From NCBI GenBank assembly GCA_031841125.1, contig CM063106.1:67692101-67756100 (forward strand): 64,000 nt of DNA. The letters run 5' to 3'. Source of the DNA: Acanthococcus lagerstroemiae. Lineage: Eukaryota > Arthropoda > Insecta > Hemiptera > Eriococcidae. The notes under the pieces were generated by a model. It did no database searches. It was not told the origin of the DNA and saw only the letters and a list, made by a program, of their open reading frames with translations. Both the position numbers and the translations under genes were made by a program. This document shows positions 23,173 to 34,228 of this stretch, in pieces; the first letter of the stretch is position 1, and each line of letters begins with the position of its first letter.

Positions 23173-24295
23173 GTTACCTCCTATGCCCCCATTACCTCAT
23201 GTTCGTACTTCACCAGTTATACCATTCATAAATGTAGGGGTTGACTGTTTCGGTCCCCTTTATGTTCGTCCTCAGGGTTCAGCACTCTCCGAAGCTATTA
23301 AAACTTATGGAGTTATTTTCACATGCCTAGTAACAAGAGCCATCCATCTAGAGCTTGCCGGAAATATGTCCGGTGATCAATTCTTGCAAGCTTTATTACG
23401 TTTTACCAGCCGTCGGGGTGTGCCTCAATTTATTGTATCAGACAATGGAAAGAATTTCGTATTTGTGCAACCTTTACTTGGCCGCACAGTGGAAATTACA
23501 CATCCACAGGTCAACTCTTTTGTCATTGATAATAAGATCAATTGGCATTTCATCCCTGCCTATTCACCTTGGCAGGGAGGTGTTTATGAACGACTGATTG
23601 GCCTAGTGAAAGGAGCGCTTTTGCAGGCCGTTGGCAGTAAAGTTGTCGACTATGTTACCCTTAGTACAGCATTGTGTCAAGTCGAAGATATTGTAAATAA
23701 CCGACCTCTGACTCATGTTTCGGCTAGTGAAATCTTAGAAACTATTACGCCCAATAGTTTTCTAAGACCCACTCGTGCCTGTTTTGAAGTACCCTTATCT
23801 GTCGATTTAGAAACAGTGAGTGTCTCTGCTTCCAAATTACTTTCCGGATACAAGGTGACTCATTCTATAGTGCAACACTATAACAGTACATTTTACAGTC
23901 GTTACCTACAACTACTGCGTGAAAAACATGTACGTCTACATCGCTCACCAAAGGGAGCTGTTCCTTACACCCCTAAATGCGGACAGGTTGTACTGGTCCG
24001 AGTTGGAGACTCCTCGCGGGCTAAATGGCCACTCGGTGTGGTAGAAAGCCTAGACAGAAGAAGAGCCCAAGCGTGGGTGAGAGTTGTAGACTGGGCTGCT
24101 ACAAACATGCACCCGGTTCAACACTCTCAATCTTTGTATCAAACCAAGGTTGTCCAAAAACCGGTCAACCAACTTTATCCACTAGAAGTTCCTCTGGAAC
24201 AACCTGAGGACACAGAATCAAGCCCGTACAAACGTTCTTGCCCGAATAAGGCTGTTGATCGTGACCACCAAGAGTCTGTCAACTCGTGCCAATAA
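23145..24295 (+). pseudogene. BEL/Pao Pol, third part (integrase core and C-terminus)
   Basis: Resumes in a third frame with LCRRWKGGPYK near 23143-23175. The integrase core shows the expected acidic triad: the first Asp in VGVDCFGPLYV (near 23235), the second in VSDNGKNF (near 23436) and the Glu in PWQGGVYERLIG (near 23567-23603). A C-terminal DUF5641-like region follows (CGQVVLVRVGDSSRAKWPLG near 23980-24035). The stop is at 24293-24295. The domain inserts retroelement cDNA. Its catalytic residues are kept, but it is cut off from the upstream frame. Confidence 0.8.
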
Positions 24296-24332
24296 TTCAC
24301 TTCCAATACTGTTAGTGCTATCGCACTTCTTC

Positions 24333-24343
24333 CGGTGGGGGAG
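24333..24343 (+). promoter_or_regulatory. Polypurine tract
   Basis: CGGTGGGGGAG lies directly before the 3' LTR's TGTCAAAA. The purine run GGTGGGGGAG is in the position where plus-strand DNA synthesis is primed. Confidence 0.7.
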
Positions 24344-25201
24344 TGTCAAAAATTGTGAATTTTTGATTCGATTAAATCGAAATTCAGGTAATAATTATTA
24401 TATAAATAATTAATGGTAATTAATCCATAATTAATTTCCTCACCTCGGATGAGGCCACACTGGGGCAATGAGTGGAGCCGTGGTCCAATCAATTGGACCA
24501 CGTCATGTTTACAGCTGCCCCAATTGGACCACGTCAGATTTACTGTGGTCTCCGCCCCTTTTTCACGGGTCCAAGATCTGGAATACTCGGGAGATGTAAA
24601 TTTGCCCGACACTTCGTTTTTCGCGTTTCGTACGTCAAGTTCAATTGTCAATCGTTATTAATATTTGCGCGTTAATATAGAGTGTGGTGGTGACATCGAG
24701 GAACAGAACCATTTCTCAGGTCAGATAGTTATTTATTTATCCGTTTATTAACGGGCGTATTTATGTTACAATTGCGTTACATGAGTCTTCTGCCCTTCTT
24801 GGTTATGTTATTGAGGAAAACGATCCTCCAAATTTGACAAATAACTTCGCCCTTTTCGTGGGCCCCTCGTAAAATAACTTTGCCCTTTTCGTGGGCCCCT
24901 CGTAAGAGAATTTTGATAATTCCTGAACTGGCTGCTTTACCTGTAATGGTACCTTGTCCCCGATGGACACATTTGGCTTCTCACAGGAGAGTCAGTGCTT
25001 GAGGCTCGTAGCTTCTCTGATTGTTCGTTTGACCTTAGTGGTCTACTGTCCGCGATGGACTTGATTGCTCTTAGTAGAGTCAATTCATTTACGTATAATT
25101 ATCTGACATCTATGACTGATGGCAATTTTATTTTGCCATCAGGAAAATGAAGAATCCAAAGACCACAGGAGGAACAGTTGCCATAAGAAGAATTTCATTT
25201 G
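24344..25201 (+). repeat. 3' LTR of the BEL/Pao element, truncated
   Basis: Matches 16103-16960 at a constant offset of 8,241, including three short open frames with identical translations in both LTRs. The match stops after TTTCATTTG at 25201. In the 5' LTR the word TTCATTTG occurs twice within 20 bases (about 16953 and 16965), which could mark a microhomology deletion or an assembly join. The missing 241 bp include AATAAA and the terminal CCACA. Confidence 0.85.
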
Positions 25202-25781
25202 TCTTCGTTACTGTACCGAAATTCTTAATAAAAATTCTCCGATTCTGCTTTTTGGCGTCCTCTGAGCTGATTTTGAGATGTCTGATTCACATCAGGGCGA
25301 TGTCAACTAAAATGTGTCTCCTTAAGTGTGCTTTTCCTTTTCTCCCCTCCTTCAATCCACCCTCCAAGGGCACCCTAGCGGAGTGAAGAGGACTTTATCC
25401 CCTATCAGCTGCATGAGAGTCCAATGGGTGATTTTTTTGGCCACAGTTTTGGAAATAGCGAAATAGACGTGGGGGCACTACGTAGTCAACCCCATTCCCA
25501 CTAGCATACGAAATGTGTCAAGGTTATTTTGGATACGAATCACGTAGAGAATATTATGTCTCCGATATTTACCGCTAACCTATACCAAGTTATGACCTGA
25601 ATTGGAATTGGTCCAAAGAGTGGCTGGGAACTCGACCATTTCCGCGTTTTATGCCATGGCCACGAACTGGTCCCAAAATTTCGTGGGAAAGAAAAGTCAA
25701 GTCGTTATAGGTCGGGTAAGAGTTCCGAAAGCAACGAAGACGGTTCGGCCAACGCAATCCATGAATCCCGCTGGTCGGCTC
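25202..25781. other. No gene recognised
   Basis: Unique-looking flank after the broken 3' LTR. Short open frames on both strands at 25590-25898 are mutual shadows with no known similarity. Confidence 0.4.
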
Positions 25782-25788
25782 GTGAAAG

Positions 25789-25961
25789 TAGGGCTCTATA
25801 GTTTCACCTGGGTATACTAAGCCACCATTTTGGTTCATACTGCGCCCGTCGATGCCGAATTGACTACGCGGTACGCTCCGCATAGTCGGATTCGGCATCC
25901 ACGGGCGCAGTATGAACCAAAATGGCGGCTTAGTATACCCAGGTGAAACTATAGAGCCCTA
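25789..25961. mobile_element. Near-perfect palindromic MITE, 173 bp, TSD 7-8 bp
   Basis: Begins TAGGGCTCTATAGTTTCACC and ends with its reverse complement; the two halves pair along almost their whole length with a centre near 25875. It is flanked by GTGAAAG (25782-25788 and 25962-25968). Reading the first T as part of the target extends this to an 8-bp TSD, GTGAAAGT. TAGGG ends and an 8-bp TSD suggest a hAT-mobilised foldback MITE. No coding capacity; transcripts would form a long hairpin. Confidence 0.85.
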
Positions 25962-25969
25962 GTGAAAGT

Positions 25970-27157
25970 GGTCAGAGTTTTCGTATTTTTCGCGACAACA
26001 CCGCACGAAAGTTAACTGGTCCGTACAAAGGGTCTTCGGGGGCTACCCCAACTTGTGTCCATATGCATCGGGACTGCACCATGGACGACGGTGTTTGTTA
26101 ATGATGGAATCACCTCATTTTATTTTAGCGTTTTGTTTTGTCGTATGGTGACAGTTCTAGATCACATTTGCCTTATGTTTTAATTTCATGACAATCCCAT
26201 GCGGTTTTTAATTCGTTGTCTTCAGGACCTTGAGCCATTTTAATGAAATCCAAAAGCATAAGTATGAAAACCATAAAGTAATTCTAGTCGCCACTGTTTC
26301 ACATCGCCTTCAAGTGAAGAAGGGACAGTTTTCCTTTCGCATACTCATCTCGGTCCTAAGGACTCAGTGATTTTCTTTTTTCTAGGGGAGAGGTCTCATG
26401 CCCATTGTTTAGTGCAATTTCCTAAGTAGAATACACGTGTTGTTGATTTTCTATTGGACATGATTCCGTAATTTCAGTGTAGTGAACTTGGAACAACTTT
26501 ATCTTTTCTATGTGCACAGACGTACTACTGTGCTTAGCATTTGATTTTGGTACTCGGCATCTCTAGACTTTTTCAAAATTAGTTTCCCGTTGGTGGACCT
26601 CTTTTTCATTTAGAAACATGAAGGGTTCCTAAGAAATTTACGTCCGTCCTGATGGCTCGAGTCTTTAGTGGGATTTCACTAGTTCATTCTAGTGAGGTAT
26701 GCGGAGGACGTGGGTCATCGTGAACTCACCCAGACCCCGTGGAGCTTGGCTGTGGTCTGAGGTTAAACACCCTATATAACTATGGTGATAGTAGGCTGAA
26801 CGTTCCCAGCTACTGGGAGTTATTAGCCCCCTTCGTTGGCAATCTACTATCGGCAGATTTTCATAGGTGAGGGCCGCGGAGACTGTCTATCTCTCTGTGG
26901 ATTTCATTCCGAAATTTGGGAGGGATATTCGGCTTCCAGAAGATCACGCTACATAATTATTTTTGCATCCCTGGTGGGGAACGAATCCACGATCTTTGGA
27001 TTAGAGTTCGCAGTCGATTTGGTTTAAAGACCGACTCCATTTCGATGAACTTGTGTGAAGACCTCAATTCGACATCGCATACCAGTCAACTGCAGGTCGA
27101 CATTACCTATCGACTACAAGTCGTCACAAAATGGTAGGTCGACATGGTTTAACGGGA
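25970..27157. other. No gene recognised; possible LTR or leader remnant at 26640-27030
   Basis: The stretch 26640-26880 mixes short T/G-rich clauses and a TATATAA word near 26774, in a style like the BEL leader, but I found no paired copy. Open frames here are short and unsupported. Confidence 0.3.
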
Positions 27158-27253
27158 TGGTGTGGTGGGACGTATGGCGATGCACGCATGCTCAAGTGGC
27201 TCCTGAGACACCGCACCCCCGGCACCGGAAACTACCCTTTCGGGCATCGCATC
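27158..27253 (-). repeat. ~95-bp dispersed repeat, copy 1 (reversed)
   Basis: Reverse complement of the core seen at 57302-57393 and 58026-58128: GATACTCGAAAGGGTAG, a GC-rich middle, a CATGCGTGCA word and TACGTCCCACCACACC. Here it reads GGTGTGGTGGGACGTATGGC ... CTACCCTTTCGGGCATC. Function unknown; it could be a LINE 3' end or a SINE-like unit. Confidence 0.6.
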
Positions 27254-28192
27254 AGTACCGAGGATTTAACGGGATAATTCGTGGATATTTTTAACGTATA
27301 AGGAACATTGTCTTCGTTTTTAACGGTAATGAATAATAAATCGCATTGGAATTTTGGTTAAACTGGAGCTTTGTGCCGGAATCCGTATTTTTTCTCTACT
27401 GCACACCTTTAATAACCTCTTCGTATCCCAGCTCTCAGATGTGGAAGTGTGCCTTGCCGGGATACACACGTACGTGTGCCCACGTGATTACGTCGATCAC
27501 GCGATTTTCAGACACTTCGACACTTGTACGCGTACGATCGGCAGCACGCGTCATCGCGTGACTGGCAAGTGGCAATGCATTCGTCTGTTCATATTTCTGC
27601 ATGAGTATAAAATTTAATATACTTCGGCATGACGATACAGAAAAAATTATATTGGCCGTCAAAACCAGTTATCAGCTCGTAATTTCGGTTTCGTGTTTTC
27701 AGGAATACGGACGTCAATTAGGTGTGTATATGGAACGCGGAGGCAAAAAAGAAGTCGTGCACTTAATTAACGCCGCCGAGAGGCGAATCCGATAACAGAT
27801 GGAGAGAATAGCGGTTGAGGGTAAATGAGACGTTAAATTGAAAGTTAGGGTGAGTCGTTTTAAATCAATTGCATCGTTCAGTATAGGGCACTGTGTAGGT
27901 ACAGGTTGGGTGAAGAAGCTCGGCAATTTGCTTGTCATTTGATAACGTGCTGTTTATTCTAACTCATTTCAAACTAAGTCGAAAAGAGACAAAGTTAGGA
28001 CTTGGTGCCGGTGTTAGAGGTAGCTATGCAGTGCCCTGCATATCCTTTTCTCACACTTAGACTTTGGGTCGGACCCCTCATTTAAAGAAAAAAGTAATTG
28101 GAAATCCAGTTAGATGCAAGCGCACGCTTGCTACTGGAGATACGCCGCTCTTGGACAACTGATCGGAACCGTTACCGATACCGACCTTCTAC
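27254..28192. other. No gene recognised
   Basis: Unique-looking DNA with CpG-rich patches near 27470-27560. Overlapping short frames on both strands (27346-27795) have no recognisable similarity. Confidence 0.4.
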
Positions 28193-28495
28193 CAGGGACG
28201 TACCAAAGAGTTTTTCCTGAAGGGGGGGGGGGTAAAAATTGTATAAGTCCCAGCTGACTCAACTCAGAATTCCCAAGTATCAAAGCAAAAAGAACTTTTG
28301 ACCTGTTGGATTTTTCCAACTAACTCAACTCAAAGTTCCCAAGTATCAATGCAAAAGAAGAAAAACCTTTTGACTTGTTCGATTTTTCTAACTTGCCTGA
28401 CTAAAATGGTAGAACTTCCCAACCGCTGAGTGAAAAATTCCGACGAGGGGGGGGGGACTAAGTTGCTTCCCTGCTCCTTATCAATACGGGCATGC
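28193..28495 (+). mobile_element. MITE of the CAGGGACGTACC family, copy with degraded right end
   Basis: Starts CAGGGACGTACCAAAGAG, has an 11-base G run at 28222-28232, then the family words AAGTATCAAAGCAAAA, TTGACCTGTTGG and AACTCAAAGTTCCCAAGT. The right end is mutated and no TSD is clear. Confidence 0.7.
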
Positions 28496-29038
28496 CTTTT
28501 AGTACCATTGGAAAAATATCATGTGGGAATAAATTGAATCGGGGAAAGAGGAGGCGATGTAAAATGGCCATTTTTAACGGGGCTCATTTCCGTCCATTTC
28601 CATAGGGCTAGCCCACCCTTGTTAATAATACCCTGTAATGCCGGCTACACACTTATCATGAAACGCCATGAAACGACCGTGAAATATGAAAACGTGAAAA
28701 GTGTGTAGAGTATGTGTGACACGTTTCACAGAGCATCTTTTTCATATTTCACGTCGATTCGCTGAAGGTGGCCGTTTTTTGATGAAATATCAAAGGTTTT
28801 TCATCAGGTGTAGTCTAGACATCAGCACCGATACACACTTTTCATGAAATGCAGCCGGATTTCAATTTAGATTGTCGCGAAATTCGGGCTATCTGGCCCG
28901 ATTAGTCCGCAGAGAAAGCTGGTCACCTGTTGGGCAACGGGACCCGGCGGTCACAGATCGTAAGGTCCCTTCGTAAAGTAGGCCAAGAGAGGGCGTAGCA
29001 ACACTTTTGACGGGAATTGGTTTCGGGAGGAAGCGGAG

Positions 29039-29372
29039 TCAGAGCCGGTGCAAGCCCCCCCCCCCTAGTCATTTTTCATTCGGCAATTTTGGCAAAATGT
29101 TGCCCAATTCGGAAATTTTGGCAAAATTTGGGAAATTGATATTTCTTTTACCCACTGATTCAACAATTTATCCAACAAGTCAAAAGTTTTTTGTTTTTTT
29201 TTCTATTGTGCTTTGATACTTGGGAATTTTGATTGAGAAGATAAGAAGCTGGAAAAATCCGACAAGTCTAATTCTTTTTTTTTTTGCTTTGATACTTGGG
29301 AATTTTGAGTTGAATCAGTTGGAACTTTCACACTTTCCCATCCCCCCAGGAAAAATTCTTCGGCACGTCCCT
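29039..29372 (-). mobile_element. MITE of the CAGGGACGTACC family, reversed, with 8-bp TSD
   Basis: The right end reads TTCTTCGGCACGTCCCT, and the interior carries the reverse complement of the family words (ACTTGGGAATTTTGAGTTGA, CCAACAAGTCAAAAG). A C-run lies just inside the left end. AAGCGGAG flanks it at 29031-29038 and 29373-29380, a perfect 8-bp TSD. At 334 bp it is nearly the size of the 331-bp copy at 40126. Confidence 0.8.
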
Positions 29373-29486
29373 AAGCGGAGCATGGTAGAAATGCAGATGA
29401 TACTGGTTTCCTGAGGGTGCATATTAATTAGGCCGGGTGATTACCTATGGAGGCATTCGGACAGTTTAGTTTGCAAACTGAAAGAA

Positions 29487-30196
29487 TACTTACAATTGAG
29501 GAACCCACTTCCAAAGTGACCTAACTGCAACATTATGATTTCATGAATTTTTGTTTTCAACGCGCTGTCTGTCGCGAACTTCTCTTTTTCGGCCGTGTGT
29601 GCACGGGAAGCTCGGGCAAATAAATTTGAAACTAAACTTTGTGGGCTGATTTGACTAAAGCCGGAAACTGGGTTGGCTCTGATTCCTGAATAGCTGAAAC
29701 TGGCTAGTTTACTAAAGCCGGAAACTGGGGTGAGCTTTATTCGAATGGCTCGAAACTGGGTGTTCTCGAACCAGAGCACGAGGTCACAGAAACGGTCACG
29801 AACTTAACGAACTTTTATTACACGGAAAATGTACAGTCCTGTCTTGGTACAACAACGACGTTACAACACAAAACTGAGCTTATCACACTTCTCAAGCCGG
29901 GAAATCGGCGAAAACCAGCTCGCACGTGAAGCTAACTGCTAATCCAAAAATTAGCAGCTAGTCACGAAAATTAGCTAAAAGAGAGGAAACCCACAATTTT
30001 GTCTGGGACGTCACATGTCTTACCGCGCTAGGGGCATGCTTTGCAAAAACAAAAAAGACAAATTTTTCTTGAAGGTCGAACTTATTGATACCTACCTTAA
30101 AAAATCCGTTACCTACTTTACTGTTTGGCTTGTTTTTCTCAAAACTAAAATTTTGCAGTTAGGTCACTTTGGAAGTGGGCTCCTCAACTGTAAAAA
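29487..30196. repeat. Inverted repeat pair, arms about 40 bp, 630-bp spacer
   Basis: The left arm contains CCACTTCCAAAGTGACCTAA and the right arm its reverse complement TTAGGTCACTTTGGAAGTGG; the match extends about 40 bp with few changes. The spacer has a short tandem of ACTAAAGCCGGAAACTGGG (near 29652 and 29710) and no gene. It may be the ends of a non-autonomous element; no TSD was assigned. Confidence 0.55.
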
Positions 30197-30805
30197 AAAG
30201 TGTTTTTTTTTCTTCAATTTTTATTCAGTGTCTTTATGCTTATATAGTCGGATACTCGGCATTGCTAATCGACTTGCCCGGTAACTGGTTCACAATTAGA
30301 TACAAAACTGCGTTGTTCCACCCCTGCACTGGGTGTTAGAAACGTGATGAGAATAATGATCGAAGAATTAAGGGAAGCAAAATGCCGCCGTTTTACAAAA
30401 AAACTACATTAGCTAAAAGGGAGAACTAGATTCTAGGACGACACGTGTGTCATTTCAAGATGATTGTCTTATGCTCAATTTGATGTGCTAAATCCTGAAG
30501 TGAACACTTACGTATCGTTATTTTTTGGCATTTATAATTTCTTGTACTATGGAGTAGACTTGAAGACAAATTAACGGATTTGGTACACGAGGTGAGAGAT
30601 CATCCTGTCCTATGGGATCCTCACTACCCTGAGAAGAAGTCCCGTACAAAGAAACTTCTTGGGTTTCACTTGTCTCCTTTCTTGTGAGGATGCAGTTATG
30701 ATTTCCGCAGCAATAACAGCGTCTTCATCATAACTCATCCTTAAACGAAAATAATACCACTAAACACGACAACTTAATTCAGCCTCAAAAGGAACACTAC
30801 ATCGG

Positions 30806-32284
30806 CAGGGGCAAACTATAGGGGGTGTGGGGTTGAAACAACCCCCCCTCCCAATAATTTGGCAGTCGGAAAATTTTAAAATTGTTCATTTGAATTTTTC
30901 ATTTTTTATGAATGTTTGTTTGCTTGTTTATTTTCTTTTTCAATTAAAAAATATTCCGGTAACAAATCGACAAATTTTTAAATTTTTTTCAAATTTCGTC
31001 GTCGATTTTTAGTTTTCAAAAAATATTTGTCGGCAAATTTTTTTTCTCCACATTCCCAAACTGAAAGTCGAATTTCGTTTCTGAAAATGGAGTACCCTAG
31101 ACTACTGTCAGAGACTATTCAAAAGCCGAAGGTTTCAAGCTGATTATCGAAAGTTGTCTGAAAGGTTAAAACAAAACTGAAATGTGGAAGACATTTCGAA
31201 AATCTGAAAGTCTGTTGCAAACGTTGAATTTCGAATTTCAATGACTGTTCTGTTTCTACTATAGATGCTCTGTTTGACCTATAACCTGAAATTTGAGAAA
31301 GTTGAACATTTTATTAAACTCTAAAAGTTGAAAGCAAAAGACTTATTTTCCAATGTCGCAAGCTGAATCTAATAGCAAATGTTCTATTGTTTAATTTACG
31401 GGTTTCGGTCTGGTGAATACCTATAGGAGGGAAATTTAGTCTGGAACAAAAGTCAAAACTCCATGTGTTTTTTCCATACTTATCCGATCACAGATAGACT
31501 TTGGAGCACAAGTTTACGGACTAGCTCCACCAAAAACCCTCAAAATGCTCGATACAATCCAAAACTCGGCCCTTCGAATAGTATCAGGAGCCCTCCGTAC
31601 TAGTCCATCCATCAGTCTTTGTGCGGACATGGCCGACCCTCCCCTACCCTACCGCAGAATGATCCTCTACTTCAAATACTTGCTCAAAATATCCCAAAAT
31701 CCCAACTCACCACTTTCCACAGGCGTAGTTAATGATCCACCTCAATCAAACTACGGCTTCCCCTAATCCGATCGACCTGAAACGTTGTAAGTTTCTTTTA
31801 TTTTATTGGAACCAATTTAGGATACGAATAAGAGGAAACTCAGAAAAAAATATCACCAAGAGTAAATAAGGACCACCTTAAGGGTAAAGGAAGTTGTGTG
31901 TTTCTCTGAAGTATTCCTAACATTCTTCTAGCTTACCCTCCCAGACTAGGGTACGCTCATGTGCGAGAAATTGAGTGCTTTGGGGGATAACGTTCCAATA
32001 TGCATTTGCAGGGACGAAACTATGGGGGATGAAACACCCCCAATAATTTGGAAGTTGGCAAATTTTGAAACTGTTCATTTGAATTTTCCATTTTCTATGA
32101 ACGTTTGTTTCTTTGTTTGTTTGGTTTATTTTTTTCAATTGAAAAATATTTTGATTGAAAAATCGACAAACTTTCAAATTTAAAAAAGATTTTGTCGGCG
32201 ATTTTTTAGTTTTCAAAAAATATTTGTCGGTAAATTTTTCTTCTCCCCCCCCCCCCCCAAACTGAAAGTCAAGTTTCGCCTCTG
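30806..32284. mobile_element. Composite element: two ~277-bp hAT-type repeats sharing one outer TSD
   Basis: Direct repeats at 30806-31084 and 32010-32284 each begin CAGGG and end TTTCTG or CTCTG, with TIR-like ends (CAGGGACGAAACT against the reverse of AAGTTTCGCCTCTG). The outer flanks are both TACATCGG (30798-30805 and 32285-32292), a perfect 8-bp TSD. The inner edges (AAAATGGA and TGCATTTG) do not match each other or the outer TSD. This suggests that both repeats and the DNA between them moved together. The cargo includes a Jockey LINE fragment. Confidence 0.7.
31476..31790 (+). pseudogene. Jockey-like LINE ORF2 C-terminal fragment
   Basis: Reads IRSQIDFGAQVYGLAPPKTL then MLDTIQNSALRIVSGALRTS and PPLPYRRMILYFKYLLKI, the block downstream of the RT in Jockey-type ORF2. 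It is open for about 95 codons to a stop near 31764. No RT is present. It lies between the two repeats of the composite element and is probably cargo. Confidence 0.7.
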
Positions 32285-32480
32285 TACATCGGGCACGAAG
32301 AAATCTTTTTCACAGTCTCGGGTTTTTTCGCCATAATTTCGTGAAATAGTGGAAAATCAAATTTCATGAAAATGGTGAGAAGTGTGTAGCGGAGTGTTTC
32401 ACATTTCATTTTCTTTTTCGTGAAACACCTTTGAAACGCTCCATGAAATAGGAAATGTGATAAGTGTGTAGCCGGCATAA

Positions 32481-33960
32481 CTGTTGTAGTCGTTCAAGTT
32501 CTCCAACCCAGCCACAATTATAGGCTAATTGAAAGTTTAACACGATAATTTTCACTAAAATTCAGTTCCACTACCACCTGGAAAACAAAAATGAATGACT
32601 GAATTCTAAATTGAATTGGCTGAAAATAGTCGTGAAATATATCCCAGTAGAAATCCATGATGTTTCTCACGCTCCAGCAGGGGTGCAATACTACTCGAGC
32701 CACCCGAACCTGGCACTAATTTAAATGCTCCTATCTGCGAGCCAGCCGTTGACTACGTTTACAGCGTCGACAACCTCCAGATTTTCGAAAATTATAGTTA
32801 AAAACCTTTAAACGTATTCCAACTCCAGCAGACGTCTCTGCGTATGAAATGGGCCCTTTTCCACGACTGTTATGTAGCGGCGCGGTCGCGTTTAAAGATT
32901 AGCCACATAGAGTTAAACGTGAACGCGACAGCGTGATGCTGATGTGCTCCATTTACACATCACGAGATCACGACACATCCAGCAACGTGCAGGTTACCAC
33001 GTTAATTGACCGTGTCGCAGGGGTGTGTAATCAATTAAGGGTTGTTGCATCGAAACAATGTAGAATATACAGCGCCGAAAGCGAATGAACGAACGCCTTT
33101 TCGGGCCCAGCTTGAGAAATGTGTAAAAAGGACCAGACAAATAGTTGGTGCGATAAAGCGTGAAAAATTTTAAATTAGATAAGTCACAATGTTTTCCTTT
33201 CCGGCGTCTTTTTACGTGCGTTCGATTCAGCGCTGGTTTTTCGTTTGTCCAACGTTTAATTTAACCGAGAAGATGTTTTGTACAGCTTTTCGTCTCGGTG
33301 CGTTGATTTATTGTGCTCAGTATTGTATTGAAATGTCATCGAGTGGTTCGTGCTCTGGGAACCAAAAAGGCGAACGGAAATTACGGTTTCGAGGATTTGA
33401 GGATTGCGCAGAGGATCCTATACAGCTCGGCCACGTCATTAGAACGGGCAATCACAGTCCGCTCTGGCCCCGGTTAATTCGAAACGGTCCATTTGGAGCG
33501 TACAAAATGGAAGATTGTTGACGAATTTTCCGGCGTTATGATTTGGTCAGCCGCATACGAGCGTAGATTTTCTGGGAAAGAAAAGGGAGGTACGCTCTGG
33601 TGTCTTCGAAGTATTCTCACTCGCATGATGTATACGATTATCAGTGAGTATACGATTATTGGTTCGACTATCATTAGCAGGGGCGTGTAGTCACAACTTG
33701 AACGACTGGAGGTATTTCGAATATTTCCCAGATATTACACAGAGCTACGAGGCTTCTTCTTTTGGTCACTTTGGAGCTCATGAAACGGGATTTAGGTGAA
33801 ATTGTCTGAAGATCAATCATTAAAAAGCTCTTCCCTCCAAAACATTTGCGGTCAAATCTTTCGGGAAAATCAAACTTATTTTTACCTATCAACAGCCTGT
33901 CTACACGCATTGTCGCCGTCCTTGTCGTCGTGTCCGTCCTGTTCGCCCTTACAGCCACCA
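32481..33960. other. No gene recognised
   Basis: Unique-looking DNA. An open frame at 33189-33521 (110 codons) has a hydrophobic start and a charged end but matches no family I know. It overlaps open frames on the other strand, so coding is unproven. Confidence 0.4.
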
Positions 33961-34228
33961 TACCCTCTGACGACAGACTTCAGCTGCAGAGTCGACCGTC
34001 CGGTGAGGGAGCCTTCCTTACTTATGGGGAGTTATCGCTCACAACCTGCTGACCTGCTGCGTAGATTGCGTGCTGAGCTGCACGGGTGTTATCTGATGCT
34101 GTCTCATGCGCTCGGCGTCCTCCCTTGCCCGCATTACTGTGCCGGTGAGTTTGATCATCGCTGATCAGTTCTGCAGGCTATCCAGCATCCCTTCAACCAT
34201 TGTTTCGGGAGTAATGCGGCTTCCTACA
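33961..34228 (-). other. Possible continuation of the reversed R1-like LINE beyond the foldback element
   Basis: On the minus strand this flank reads GSRITPETMVEGMLDSLQN and, further on, VRKAPSPDG, which resembles the KAPGPDG block of LINE RTs. If so, the foldback element landed inside the reversed R1-like copy at 37994-38790. The match is short and degraded. Confidence 0.3.

Larger units (their letters stand above)
16103..25201 (+). mobile_element. BEL/Pao LTR retrotransposon, near-complete
   Basis: Order: 5' LTR, primer site, 1.6-kb leader, gag-pol in three frame-shifted pieces, polypurine tract, truncated 3' LTR. Gag-like DUF1759 domain, Cys-His knuckles, an aspartic protease, RT, RNase H and a DDE integrase appear in BEL/Pao order. 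The LTRs look identical over the 859 bp they share, so the insertion is young. Two frameshifts and loss of the 3' LTR end, with its polyadenylation signal, mean this copy should not move on its own. Confidence 0.9.
28639..32477. mobile_element. Candidate PIF/Harbinger-type element or two related MITE ends
   Basis: Left TIR TGCCGGCTACACACTTATCA at 28639 and its reverse complement ending at 32477 are identical over 20 bp. Each is flanked by TAA (28636-28638 and 32478-32480), the TSD typical of PIF/Harbinger. Subterminal copies of CTACACACTT and ACACACTTTTCATGAAA occur inside both ends. No transposase was recognised inside, and the interior is filled with other elements. It may be one 3.8-kb insertion or the outer ends of two separate short elements. 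Confidence 0.5.

Noticed and set aside
26640..27030. Possible solo LTR
   Set aside because: No TG...CA limits, TSD or second copy could be found in the window.
33189..33521. 110-codon open frame with a hydrophobic start
   Set aside because: No family resemblance and no splice or promoter evidence; too short to support alone.
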